Assembly (NCBI GenBank): GCA_049324235.1
Contig: JBMOLJ010000011.1
Span: forward strand, 1-21,276
Direction of reading: 5' to 3'
DNA length: 21,276 nt
Origin: UBA1431 sp049324235
GTDB taxonomy: Bacteria > Bacillota > Clostridia > Christensenellales > UBA1431
A model generated the notes under the pieces. The model worked only from the letters and a program-made list of their open reading frames with translations, was not told the origin of the DNA and searched no databases. The number at the start of each line of letters is the position of its first letter. The first letter of the stretch is position 1. Below, one piece after another: positions 1 to 7,417 of this stretch. The translations under genes and the position numbers were made by a program.

Positions 1-197
1 TCCATGCGCACAATGGTCTGCAATGTTCCCTGCACAATGACGCTGCCGGATTGTCCGGTGTACGTCCCTTTCATCCTGACGGGATGTACCATTTCAATAT
101 GGTCTCCGGCAAAATCAATCGCGCGCCAGGGTTGTTCAAGCTCGAAACCGAAGGGCGTACCGGGCGATTTTATAGCATCGCCAGCGTGTATCCTCAT
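1..197 (-). CDS. yceD: YceD/DUF177 family protein, N-terminal part (cut by window edge)
   Basis: Only the first 65 codons are present; the rest lies beyond the window's left edge. The visible part has the look of the DUF177 N-terminus: a short strand with an FxFE-like element (FGFEL), then a beta-rich stretch ending in GTYTGQSGSVIVQGTLQTIV, where the family has its 'G.l.ntg..l.v.G.v.t.l' strands. The CxxC pair expected further on is not visible. In bacteria this family (YceD in E. coli, YlbN in Bacillus) is linked to 23S rRNA accumulation and usually sits just before rpmF. The gene follows ackA on the same strand after 83 bp, with its own good promoter in the gap. The ATG is preceded by a G-rich GGGGG element. 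The family call rests on a partial sequence plus the neighbouring ylb-type genes. Confidence 0.72.
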   Translation of the reverse strand, partial: MRIHAGDAIKSPGTPFGFELEQPWRAIDFAGDHIEMVHPVRMKGTYTGQSGSVIVQGTLQTIVRM

Positions 198-229
198 TGT
201 TCTGCCCCCATTTTACGATACCGAGCCTT

Positions 230-258
230 ATTTTATCTTTTCAAGCAGGATTTGTCAA
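230..258 (-). promoter_or_regulatory. Sigma-A-type promoter for the yceD-like gene
   Basis: Reading the minus strand, a consensus -35 TTGACA (253-258) is followed by a 17-bp spacer and a -10 TAAAAT (230-235). Transcription would begin about 25 nt before the yceD start codon. It lies in the ackA-yceD gap, so yceD (and probably rpmF beyond the window) can be expressed independently of pta-ackA. Confidence 0.75.
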
Positions 259-280
259 TCCCAAAGGGTTTAGCGAAAGC

Positions 281-1483
281 CTAGGCTTTGCCGTTTGTTA
301 TGGCAAGCGTATCCCTTGCGATAACAAGTTCCTCATTCGTGGGCACGACCCATACCTGCACCTTGGAGTCGGGTGTGGAGATGCACACTTCCTGGCCGCG
401 CAAATTGTTCTTCTCCTTATCGAGCGTAACGCCGAGATACCCAAGCTTAGCGACAATGGCTGCCCGCACGTTTGCAGCGTTTTCGCCGATTCCAGCCGTG
501 AATACAATGGCGTCCACCCCGTTCATCGCTGCCACATAAGCGCCGATATACTTGCGGATACGGTAGCAAAAGATATCCAGTGCGGCCTGTGCGCGGTCGT
601 TGCCGGTCTTTGCCGCTTCAAAAAGATCCCTGAAATCGCTGCTCACGCCGGATATGCCAAAAACACCCGATTTTTTGTTCAGATCGTTCATGATCTCAGC
701 GGCGCTCATACCGGCTTCCCGCATCATATACTCTATAATCGAAGGGTCAATATCCCCGCAGCGCGTTCCCATGGGGACGCCCTCGAGCGGCGTCAGGCCC
801 ATGGACGTGTCCACGGACTTCCCGCAATCCACCGCAGCAATGCTCGAACCGTTCCCCAGATGACAAGTCACAGTCTTTATGGAGCTATAAGGCTTGCCCA
901 TAAGCTCGGCCACCCGCTGGGAAACATACTTGTGCGACGTGCCGTGGAAACCGTAGCGCCGCACCTTGTAATCCGAATAATACGAATAGGGAAGGGCATA
1001 TAGATAGGCCTCTTTGGGCATTGTCTGATGGAACGCCGTATCAAAGACCCCGACCATAGGTACATCGGGCATAATCTGCCTGCAGGCGTCGATTCCCATG
1101 ATGTTGGCCGGGTTATGAAGCGGCGCCAGGCTGGCGTTGTTTTCCAGCGCCTTCATGACGTCGTCGTTGATCACGACCGAACCCGCAAAATCTTCGCCGC
1201 CATGCACGACGCGGTGTCCCACGGCCTTTATTTCATCCATGCTTTTAATTACGCCGTGTTCTTTATCTATCAGGGCGTCGAGCACCATGCGTATGGCCTC
1301 GGTGTGGTTCTTCATGTCTTTCTGGATGCAGACCTTGTCCTTGTCCGGCACACAATGAATCAGCACGGATTTCTCGATTCCGATGCGCTCGGCAAGGCCC
1401 TTTGCGAGAACCTCTTCGTTTTCCATATTAATAAGCTGGTATTTCAGCGATGAACTGCCGCAGTTAATAACTAGTATATTCAT
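281..1483 (-). CDS. ackA: Acetate kinase
   Basis: Cytoplasmic acetate kinase converting acetyl phosphate and ADP to acetate and ATP, the energy-yielding last step of acetate fermentation. The protein has 400 residues, the usual length. Residues known from the Methanosarcina enzyme occur at the same numbers: N7, S10 and S12 in the NCGSSS nucleotide-binding start, R91, H123, D148 (FDTAFH), H180 (YGFHGTSH), H208 and N211 (HLGNGSS), R241 (GTRCGD) and E384 (TNEE). The chosen ATG gives the canonical MNILVINCGSSS start and has a strong AGGAGG site in front; the longer reading frame upstream adds 27 non-homologous residues. It follows pta by 49 bp, so the two are almost certainly co-transcribed. Compare the decayed paralogue at 20394-21276. 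Confidence 0.97.
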   Translation of the reverse strand: MNILVINCGSSSLKYQLINMENEEVLAKGLAERIGIEKSVLIHCVPDKDKVCIQKDMKNHTEAIRMVLDALIDKEHGVIKSMDEIKAVGHRVVHGGEDFAGSVVINDDVMKALENNASLAPLHNPANIMGIDACRQIMPDVPMVGVFDTAFHQTMPKEAYLYALPYSYYSDYKVRRYGFHGTSHKYVSQRVAELMGKPYSSIKTVTCHLGNGSSIAAVDCGKSVDTSMGLTPLEGVPMGTRCGDIDPSIIEYMMREAGMSAAEIMNDLNKKSGVFGISGVSSDFRDLFEAAKTGNDRAQAALDIFCYRIRKYIGAYVAAMNGVDAIVFTAGIGENAANVRAAIVAKLGYLGVTLDKEKNNLRGQEVCISTPDSKVQVWVVPTNEELVIARDTLAITNGKA

Positions 1484-1532
1484 GACTATTCTCCTCCTAA
1501 TACTCTTAGCCGAATTACTCTCGTTACCCGGA

Positions 1533-2522
1533 TTATCCCTGTGCCTGTACGGCCGTGATCGCAACCACGTTCACAATATCTTGGGCGCTGCATCCGCGCG
1601 AAAGATCGTTCACGGGTTTTGCAATGCCCTGCAGTATCGGGCCGATCGCTTCCGCGCCGGCCAGGCGCTGCACCAGCTTATAGCCTATGTTGCCTGCCTG
1701 CAGGTCGGGGAAAATCAGGACATTCGCTTTCCCTGCCACCGGGCTGCCGGGGGACTTCAATTGTCCGACCGATTCAACCAGAGCCGCGTCCGCCTGCAAT
1801 TCTCCGTCCACCATCAGATCAGGGGCGTTCTGTTTGACAATCTGTGTCGCCTGCGCTACCTTGTCCACCAGCTCATGCTTGGCGCTGCCTTTGGTCGAGA
1901 ACGAAAGCATCGCAACGCGCGGATTTAGGCCGGTAAGCGCGTTCCCCGTCCTTGCCGACGAAATGGCGATAGCAGCAAGCTGCTCTGCAGTGGGGTTGGG
2001 GTTTACCGCGCAGTCCCCAAAAATTAAAACGCCGGCATCTCCGTATGTCTTATCGGGCAGCTCCATTATGAAGCAACTGGATACGACTGAGATGCCGGGA
2101 GCGGTCTTGATAATCTGCAGTGCCGGGCGAAGGGTGTCGCCCGTTGAATGAATTGCGCCTGCAACCATCCCGTCCGCCTCGTTCATCTTGACCATCATTA
2201 CGCCAAAGTACATTTCGTCTTTCATCAGTTCATCGGCCTGTTCCATGGTCATGCCCTTTTCCTTGCGAAGCTCGTACAGCTTCTCCGAATAAGGCTGGTG
2301 ACGGGAATCCGCGACCGGGTCGATGATCTGGATACCGGTTAGATCAACTCCCTGCGCCGCTTTTTTGACTGCATCCGCGTTTCCGATCAGCGTCACGTCT
2401 GCAAGGCCTTCTTTTACAATTATTTCAGCGGCTTTAAGCGTGCGCTCTTCCGTTCCCTCGGGAAGAACAACCCTCATTTTTTTGCTTTTTGCCTTCTGAC
2501 AGATGGTGTCCATGATAGACAT
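1533..2522 (-). CDS. pta: Phosphate acetyltransferase
   Basis: Phosphotransacetylase: acetyl-CoA + phosphate gives acetyl phosphate + CoA, feeding AckA. The protein is 329 residues, the short single-domain (PTA_PTB) form typical of Bacillota, without the N-terminal regulatory domains of E. coli Pta. Recognisable family blocks are VVLPEG near the start, a GDCAVNPNPTAEQLA block in the middle, KSPGSPVAGKANVLIFPDLQ, and NDLSRGCSAQDIVN near the C-terminus, which contains the Ser-Arg pair used in CoA and acetyl phosphate binding. The ATG has an AAGGGG element about 10 nt upstream; a second Met is three codons in. First gene of a pta-ackA operon with a strong promoter about 80 bp upstream. Confidence 0.97.
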   Translation of the reverse strand: MSIMDTICQKAKSKKMRVVLPEGTEERTLKAAEIIVKEGLADVTLIGNADAVKKAAQGVDLTGIQIIDPVADSRHQPYSEKLYELRKEKGMTMEQADELMKDEMYFGVMMVKMNEADGMVAGAIHSTGDTLRPALQIIKTAPGISVVSSCFIMELPDKTYGDAGVLIFGDCAVNPNPTAEQLAAIAISSARTGNALTGLNPRVAMLSFSTKGSAKHELVDKVAQATQIVKQNAPDLMVDGELQADAALVESVGQLKSPGSPVAGKANVLIFPDLQAGNIGYKLVQRLAGAEAIGPILQGIAKPVNDLSRGCSAQDIVNVVAITAVQAQG

Positions 2523-2599
2523 AACAAAGAGCCCCTTTCAAAATATAGGAAATAATAAATATGGAAAATAGTTAAGTTGGTATTTTTCACGCAACTTAT

Positions 2600-2628
2600 A
2601 TTATATCTATTAATATGTTTTTTCACAA
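2600..2628 (-). promoter_or_regulatory. Promoter for pta-ackA
   Basis: On the minus strand, -35 TTGTGA (2623-2628), a 17-bp spacer and a perfect -10 TATAAT (2600-2605). The stretch just upstream is A-rich (a run of seven A), resembling an UP element, as expected of a strongly expressed fermentation operon. The leader before pta would be about 70 nt. Confidence 0.75.
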
Positions 2629-2666
2629 TCTTTTTTTCGACATAGTATTTGGTTTTCTGCATGCGC

Positions 2667-2695
2667 TTGGAGATTTTGGTATTATCTGATATGAT
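2667..2695 (+). promoter_or_regulatory. Promoter for tmcAL
   Basis: On the plus strand, -35 TTGGAG (2667-2672), a 17-bp spacer and -10 TATGAT (2690-2695). It lies back to back with the pta promoter, the two -35 boxes being 38 bp apart. The leader is about 25 nt and contains the GGGAGA ribosome binding site at 2715-2720. Confidence 0.6.
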
Positions 2696-2727
2696 AGTGT
2701 TCCAGTAAATGTTCGGGAGACACACGC

Positions 2728-3963
2728 ATGATTACGACCGGCATTGTGGCCGAATACAATCCGTTTCACAAAGGACATGCCTATCATCTGCAATCGGCGC
2801 GAAAAATCACGGATGCACGCGCCGTTGTCGTGGTAATGAGCGGGAATTTTACGCAGCGGGGAGAACCCGCGGCGTTCAACAAATGGCAGCGCGCGCGGTG
2901 GGCGCTCAATGCGGGCGCTGATCTTGTGCTCGAACTTCCTACCGTATATGCCGTGAGCAGCGCCGAAGGATTTGCCTCAGGCGCAATATCCATACTCCAC
3001 CGTTTAGGCGTTGTGGACGGTTTCTGTTTCGGCAGCGAAACAGAAGACACCGCCCTTTTGGAGCGCATCGCAAATCTGCTTCTGACCGAACCGCCGGAGT
3101 TTCAGGAACATCTGCACAACTTGCTGGATCAGGGGCATACGCTCGCAAGGGCGCGGGCTTTGGCCGCCGTGCATATCCTGAATGACCCTGATGCCGAAAA
3201 AGCGCTCATCAGCCCTAACGCCATATTGGCCCTCGAGTATCTCAAAGCGAAACAACGTCTGAACAGCCCGATGCGGCCCCATATCGTACGCAGGCGTTCG
3301 GCAGGCTACCACCAAAGCGGGCTGAATTACGAAATGCCCAGCGCCACGGCTATACGGGAGCGCCTGTTTACGCATGGTATAAAGGATGCACAGCTTCAGT
3401 CCGCGCTCCCGCCACACGTTTACGCATCCATGCAGCAGGCCGTGCGCGAAGGCTTCCGGCCGGTGCGTTTCGAGGATTTTTCGCAGATGATATTTTATTC
3501 CCTGCGAAAACTCGGAAAGGACGGCATCGCGGCTTTGGGGGAAGTGGGCGAAGGCCTGGAAAGCAGGATATACCGCGCGGCCGGTTATACGCGTACAATC
3601 AATGAGCTCCTGGACGAGGTGAAAACAAGGCGCTACACCCGCACGCGGCTGCAGCGCATTCTGTTGTATGCGTTATTAGGCGTCGGGCAGGATACGCTCA
3701 GCGCCCTGCGCCCGCCGCACGCGCCCGTCTATGCGCGCGTCCTTGGTTTTACGCGCGCAGGCAGCGCGCTGCTCGGCGCTGTTTCCCAGTCCGGCAATAT
3801 CGGTATCATATCCAAGGCGGCCGATTACACCCCCGGGGATGAAATTTTAAAAAAAATGTTTTCCATTGACGTTCTGGGCAGCGACCTGTATGCAACCGTC
3901 CAAAAAGAACCCCGCTTTAGCGCTTGGGGCCAGGATTTTACGCAGCCCATCATAAAGCTTTAG
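2728..3963 (+). CDS. tmcAL: tRNA(Met) cytidine acetate ligase (TmcAL/YlbM)
   Basis: TmcAL activates acetate with ATP to acetyl-AMP and transfers the acetyl group to C34 of elongator tRNA-Met, giving N4-acetylcytidine; it acts in the cytoplasm. The 411-residue length is typical. The nucleotidyltransferase signature AEYNPFHKGHAYHL (residues 8-21, with the HxGH nucleotide-binding motif at 14-17) and MSGNFTQRGEPA (about 38-49) are diagnostic; FCFGSETED, PNAILALEYL and PSATAIRE follow in family order. A GGGAGA site precedes the ATG by 7 nt. Its immediate divergent neighbour is pta-ackA, which produces the acetate and ATP this enzyme uses, and the other flanking genes match the Bacillus ylb cluster in which ylbM sits. 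Convergent with the patatin gene, with a hairpin just after the stop. Confidence 0.95.
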   Translation: MITTGIVAEYNPFHKGHAYHLQSARKITDARAVVVVMSGNFTQRGEPAAFNKWQRARWALNAGADLVLELPTVYAVSSAEGFASGAISILHRLGVVDGFCFGSETEDTALLERIANLLLTEPPEFQEHLHNLLDQGHTLARARALAAVHILNDPDAEKALISPNAILALEYLKAKQRLNSPMRPHIVRRRSAGYHQSGLNYEMPSATAIRERLFTHGIKDAQLQSALPPHVYASMQQAVREGFRPVRFEDFSQMIFYSLRKLGKDGIAALGEVGEGLESRIYRAAGYTRTINELLDEVKTRRYTRTRLQRILLYALLGVGQDTLSALRPPHAPVYARVLGFTRAGSALLGAVSQSGNIGIISKAADYTPGDEILKKMFSIDVLGSDLYATVQKEPRFSAWGQDFTQPIIKL

Positions 3964-3964
3964 G

Positions 3965-3990
3965 CCGTCGCAAACCGGAGCTTGCGACGG
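3965..3990 (+). terminator. Hairpin after tmcAL, probable terminator
   Basis: A perfect 9-bp inverted repeat, CCGTCGCAA and TTGCGACGG, with an 8-nt loop, begins one base after the tmcAL stop codon. Only a weak T-run (ATTTCC) follows, so termination may be partial or assisted. Confidence 0.5.
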
Positions 3991-4037
3991 ATTTCCTGTG
4001 CGGTTAAAAGCGCATGTCGTCAGATTGGATTTACGGT

Positions 4038-4054
4038 GGGGAATCGCAATCCCC
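4038..4054 (-). terminator. Small GC hairpin after the patatin gene, possible terminator
   Basis: GGGGA and TCCCC flank a 7-nt loop about 25 nt beyond the patatin stop codon (minus-strand direction). There is no T-tract, so this is a weak candidate. Confidence 0.25.
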
Positions 4055-4077
4055 CATACCCCCTGAAGAAAGCTTAG

Positions 4078-4890
4078 TTAACCTGAAGCTTGTTTGAGTT
4101 TTTGCTCATTTCTTTCTGCTATCATCTTCCTGATTTCCGGCAGCGCTTCGCGCGCGGCCTTGCGTCCAAGCTCCACGCATTCGTCGGCCTGCGCAAGCGT
4201 GAGCGAGGGAATATGCCGCACATCGGGAATGATCACATAATCCGTATATTTCTGTTGCCTTTTTGCTATCTCCCACGCCATGATGTCAAACGTTTTCATG
4301 ATCACATCGCGCCTGCTGTCCGGTTCGGAGAGCTTCTGCCCGCGGTGCCCTACATCGACGCCAATTACGATATCCGCGCCCATCTCCTCGCGTACGATTC
4401 CGGCGGGCATGCGATCAACCAGCCCCCCGTCTACCAGTATCCTGCCCATGTAATGGTGCGGGGCGAATATCATGGGAAGGGAGATGCTTGCACGGATCGC
4501 CTCATGGATTTTCCCCTCCCTGAACACCACTTTTTCACCGGTCATCAGGTCGCACGCAACCACCGCAAGCGGGATTCTTGTCTGCTTAAAATCCATATCC
4601 TTTGTGAGCGTACAGATTACCGATTGAAAACGGTCCCCCTTCAGGAGGCCGTATTTTTTAATGGTTATGTCAAAAAAAGCTTTCTCATTGATCTGACAGG
4701 CAAATTTTGAGCACATTACCATGTCGCCGCCCGTTGCATAGATGCCCGCGACCACTGCGCCCATGCTCGTTCCCGCGATCATATCCACCGGTATGCCCGC
4801 GTCGTCAAGCACTTCCAATACGCCCAAATGCGCAAGCCCGCGTGAGCTTCCGCCGCTCAGCGCAACGCCAATACTGCATCTATCTTTCAT
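4078..4890 (-). CDS. Patatin-like phospholipase family protein (RssA/YlbK type)
   Basis: A 270-residue cytoplasmic alpha/beta hydrolase of the bacterial patatin family, expected to be a lipid acyl hydrolase with a Ser-Asp dyad. Visible elements are the oxyanion-hole loop GGSSRG (13-18), the nucleophile elbow GTSMG with Ser42, and the DGG motif with Asp154 (VDGGLVDRMP). No signal peptide or membrane segment is seen. An AAGGAG site lies 9 nt before the ATG. Its position between ylbJ and the ylbM equivalent matches ylbK of Bacillus, but here it is on the opposite strand to both neighbours, so it is transcribed alone. The natural substrate cannot be read from the sequence. Confidence 0.9.
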   Translation of the reverse strand: MKDRCSIGVALSGGSSRGLAHLGVLEVLDDAGIPVDMIAGTSMGAVVAGIYATGGDMVMCSKFACQINEKAFFDITIKKYGLLKGDRFQSVICTLTKDMDFKQTRIPLAVVACDLMTGEKVVFREGKIHEAIRASISLPMIFAPHHYMGRILVDGGLVDRMPAGIVREEMGADIVIGVDVGHRGQKLSEPDSRRDVIMKTFDIMAWEIAKRQQKYTDYVIIPDVRHIPSLTLAQADECVELGRKAAREALPEIRKMIAERNEQKLKQASG

Positions 4891-4951
4891 AGCTTTCTAC
4901 TCCTTTTCATATGCATAAGAATACAAACGATAGACAGGATAATGAGATCAT

Positions 4952-6085
4952 ATGAGCTTATTGAAAAAATCTTTACCCGTTTTCATCGGTATTTCCATTA
5001 TACTGCTTTTGCTTTATCCCGGGCAATGCATAACCGCCGCCAAAGATGCATTAAATATGTGGCTTTACAGCGTTGTTCCCTCCCTGCTTCCATTTTTTAT
5101 ACTATCCTCGCTTCTGGTCAAGCAATGCGTGCCCGCCGGACGGACGGTCCGGCACGAGCGTGTTGCAAAGCACATGTTCGGGCTTCCTCCTGCTTCGCTA
5201 TATGCGATTTTCACCGGCATGGTCTCGGGTTATCCCGCGGGAGCGCGCATCACCGGCGAAATGGTGCGCACCGGCGTCTTATCACCGGAGGACGCGCTCC
5301 GCACACTGCCCTACACCCTCTGCTGCTCGCCGACCTTTTTGGTGGGTACGGTCTGCACGGCGCTTTTACAGGCGCCCGAGCTTGCCTTGATCCTTGCGCT
5401 TTCGCACTTTGGGGGAGCCATACTGTGCGGGCAGTTCTACCGGGTCTGGTACGGATTGTTTCAACCCCGTTTGGAGCCTTTCCGGGAAACCGGGCTTCTC
5501 GAAAGCCAGAGCCTGAATCTGGTCACGGCCACCGAACGCGCAATGAAGTCCATGCTTTTTGTGGGCGGAAACATGGTTCTTTTCTCTATTTTTATCCAAC
5601 AGCTCCAGTTGCTTGGCCTTCTGGACTGGTGCGCACGGGCGCTGCATCCCGTTTTGTCTGTGCTTGGCCTCAACCCCGCCCTCGGTACGTCGGTGGCGGA
5701 AGGCGTTATCGAAATGGCCAACGGATGCGGCGAGGTCGCGAAAATTGCGGCAAGCCTTTGGCAGCAGGGGGCGGCGGCGCTGATCATACTATCCTTCGGC
5801 AGCCTGAGCGTGGCCGCGCAATCGGCCGGTATGCTCAGGGGAACGCCCCTGCGCCTCCGGCATTATATTTTCCCGAAACTCGTGCATACGGCCATCGCCT
5901 TCACGCTGTACATTCTGCTTACGCCGTTTCTGGCTCCCTCGGCCGCCTCCGTGTTCGGGCAGGCGTACCTGCCGCTGCTCCAGAAGGCGGACGTATCAGC
6001 CGTCGCGCTTGTTTTCAGCATCTTCGGCACCATCTGCTACATTATCCTGCTTCTGTGTGTGTACAACCGGAAAAAACGCATATAA
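4952..6085 (+). CDS. ylbJ: Sporulation integral membrane protein YlbJ
   Basis: A 377-residue polytopic membrane protein of the YlbJ family (nucleoside-recognition/gate-type domain). In Bacillus ylbJ is a mother-cell gene needed for normal spore formation. An N-terminal hydrophobic helix (about 9-22) is followed by the family block YPGQCITAAKDALNMWLYSV and VPSLLPFFILSSLL; GYPAGARITGEM is another conserved block, and several more helices run to the C-terminus (IFGTICYIILLLCVY). An AGGAT site about 11 nt upstream supports the ATG. An ATG ten bases earlier is in another frame and was rejected. It is divergent from the patatin gene with a 61-bp gap. I see only a poor match to a sigma-E promoter there. 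Confidence 0.92.
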   Translation: MSLLKKSLPVFIGISIILLLLYPGQCITAAKDALNMWLYSVVPSLLPFFILSSLLVKQCVPAGRTVRHERVAKHMFGLPPASLYAIFTGMVSGYPAGARITGEMVRTGVLSPEDALRTLPYTLCCSPTFLVGTVCTALLQAPELALILALSHFGGAILCGQFYRVWYGLFQPRLEPFRETGLLESQSLNLVTATERAMKSMLFVGGNMVLFSIFIQQLQLLGLLDWCARALHPVLSVLGLNPALGTSVAEGVIEMANGCGEVAKIAASLWQQGAAALIILSFGSLSVAAQSAGMLRGTPLRLRHYIFPKLVHTAIAFTLYILLTPFLAPSAASVFGQAYLPLLQKADVSAVALVFSIFGTICYIILLLCVYNRKKRI

Positions 6086-6089
6086 TCCC

Positions 6090-6101
6090 GGCAAATTTGC
6101 C
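6090..6101. repeat. Perfect 12-bp palindrome upstream of the HAD phosphatase promoter
   Basis: GGCAAATTTGCC is a perfect palindrome without a loop, lying between the ylbJ stop and the -35 box of the next gene (12 bp upstream of it). It could be a repressor or activator site. A loopless palindrome is unlikely to act as a terminator. Confidence 0.35.
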
Positions 6102-6112
6102 CGTAACAGGTA

Positions 6113-6142
6113 TTGACATGTATTAAACACAAACGTTACTAT
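6113..6142 (+). promoter_or_regulatory. Promoter for the HAD phosphatase
   Basis: Consensus -35 TTGACA (6113-6118), an 18-bp spacer and -10 TACTAT (6137-6142), giving a leader of roughly 35 nt that contains the GGAGGG ribosome binding site at 6171-6176. Confidence 0.6.
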
Positions 6143-6184
6143 ACATATATACGTATTTGCGCGAAAACATGGAGGGCTTTTTTT

Positions 6185-6832
6185 ATGTGCAAACCGTTTC
6201 CATATATGGTCATCTGTGATTTTGACGGAACCGTTACAACGGAAGACACTTTCTGGGGACTGGTAAACGCCGTATGCTCCAAAGAGGTGATCGCTCAAAC
6301 GATGCAGCGCGTATATGACGGCGAAACCATATTGATTGACGCCTGCCTCGCGCTTATTGAATCCATCCCCGCTACCGACCTGCATAAGGTGGACGCTTAC
6401 ATCGAATCGATGCGCATCCGGCCCGGGTTCGATGAATTCGTGGGCTATCTCAATGAAATCGAAGTGCCGCTCATCGTGCTGTCCGGCGGACTGGACTATA
6501 CCGTGCAGGGAAAGCTTGCCCCGTACAGGGAGGGCATCCATGCGTTCTACAGCGCCGTGCTGGATACTTCCAAAGAATACCTGACCGTGCTTTCGCCCTG
6601 CATGGAACCGTACTCGTTTCTGGATAAGTCAACCGTGCTCCCGCAATTGAACGCCGATGTGTTTATCGGGATAGGCGACGGCGTTACGGACCTTACCATA
6701 GCCAAAACCTGCCGCCATATGTTTGCCCGGGACACGCTGCTTCAGCATATGCAGGAAAACGGTTTGCCCTATATCGGCTGGAACGATTTTTACGATGTAA
6801 TAGGATACATGAAAAACAGTATTTTTGTTTGA
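6185..6832 (+). CDS. HAD-IB family phosphatase (MtnX/SerB-like)
   Basis: A 215-residue soluble haloacid dehalogenase-superfamily phosphatase. Motif I is DFDGT with nucleophile D12 and D14, motif II is LSGG with S100, K148 (LDKST) fits motif III, and motif IV is GIGDGVTDL with D165 and D169. The roughly 80-residue helical insert between motifs I and II is a C1 cap, as in phosphoserine phosphatase and MtnX (methionine salvage). No other methionine-salvage or serine-synthesis gene is nearby, so the substrate is open. The start was set at the ATG 8 nt after GGAGGG; the longer frame would begin inside the promoter. Its TGA forms a palindrome with the stop of convergent mntP. Confidence 0.85.
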   Translation: MCKPFPYMVICDFDGTVTTEDTFWGLVNAVCSKEVIAQTMQRVYDGETILIDACLALIESIPATDLHKVDAYIESMRIRPGFDEFVGYLNEIEVPLIVLSGGLDYTVQGKLAPYREGIHAFYSAVLDTSKEYLTVLSPCMEPYSFLDKSTVLPQLNADVFIGIGDGVTDLTIAKTCRHMFARDTLLQHMQENGLPYIGWNDFYDVIGYMKNSIFV

Positions 6833-7396
6833 TCAACGGATTAATACGTTTTGCACGAGTATCTTTATGCCAATGCCAATGAGGATGACGCCGCCTACAA
6901 GTTCGGCGCGCTTTCCGATAAGCGAACCCAGGTATTTCCCCACAAACGCCCCGCATATGCTGAGCGCGAACGTGACCCCTCCCACTACGCCGGCTGCCAG
7001 TATGACGTCGGCGCGGATGAAAGAAAGCGTTACGCCTACCGCGAACGCATCGATGCTCGTCGCCAGTGCAAGCATCAGCAGGGCGGACATGCGCAGTCCG
7101 TCCGCATTCGTTTTTGTTTCCCTGTTCTTCAGTGCGGCCAGAATCATGTTCAAGCCGATTGCCCCCAGCACAAAAAACGCGATCCAGTAAGCCAGAGCCG
7201 TAAGCTGCGGGCTTACAACTTTTCCCAGCAGCGAACCCAGAAGAAGCATGCCGGCCTGGAAGGCGCCAAACGTTAATGCCATTGTCAGGACATGCCGCAT
7301 GCGGATTCTTTTTGTAACGGCGCCGTTTGAAACGGTCACCGCAAATGCATCCATCGAAAGACCGAGCGGAATAAGCCAAAGCGTAATCGAATCCAT
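6833..7396 (-). CDS. mntP: Manganese efflux pump MntP
   Basis: A 187-residue membrane protein of the MntP (YebN, DUF204) family, which exports Mn2+ and protects against manganese overload. Two internally repeated halves each carry the family motif: SMDAFAVTVSNG with D16 and SIDAFAVGVTLS with D116, acidic residues matching those important in E. coli MntP. About six hydrophobic helices are evident. An AAGGAG site precedes the ATG. It starts 21 bp after the thioesterase gene and is probably co-transcribed with it. The gap is too short for the yybP-ykoY manganese riboswitch often found before mntP. It abuts the HAD gene with no intergenic base. Confidence 0.95.
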   Translation of the reverse strand: MDSITLWLIPLGLSMDAFAVTVSNGAVTKRIRMRHVLTMALTFGAFQAGMLLLGSLLGKVVSPQLTALAYWIAFFVLGAIGLNMILAALKNRETKTNADGLRMSALLMLALATSIDAFAVGVTLSFIRADVILAAGVVGGVTFALSICGAFVGKYLGSLIGKRAELVGGVILIGIGIKILVQNVLIR

Positions 7397-7417
7397 GTTT
7401 CGCTCCTTACTTTTGAA

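Noticed and set aside
4891..4951. Sigma-E promoter for ylbJ (AATACAAA as -10)
   Set aside because: Only six of eight -10 bases match and no -35 element appears at 14-15 bp, so I do not list it despite the expected regulation.
4942..6126. Plus-strand frame of 394 codons overlapping ylbJ in another phase
   Set aside because: The ylbJ frame has clear family blocks and membrane helices; the alternative frame gives an Arg/His/Gly-rich product without features.
7397..7417. Manganese riboswitch before mntP
   Set aside because: Only 21 bp separate mntP from the thioesterase gene, far too few for a yybP-ykoY riboswitch.
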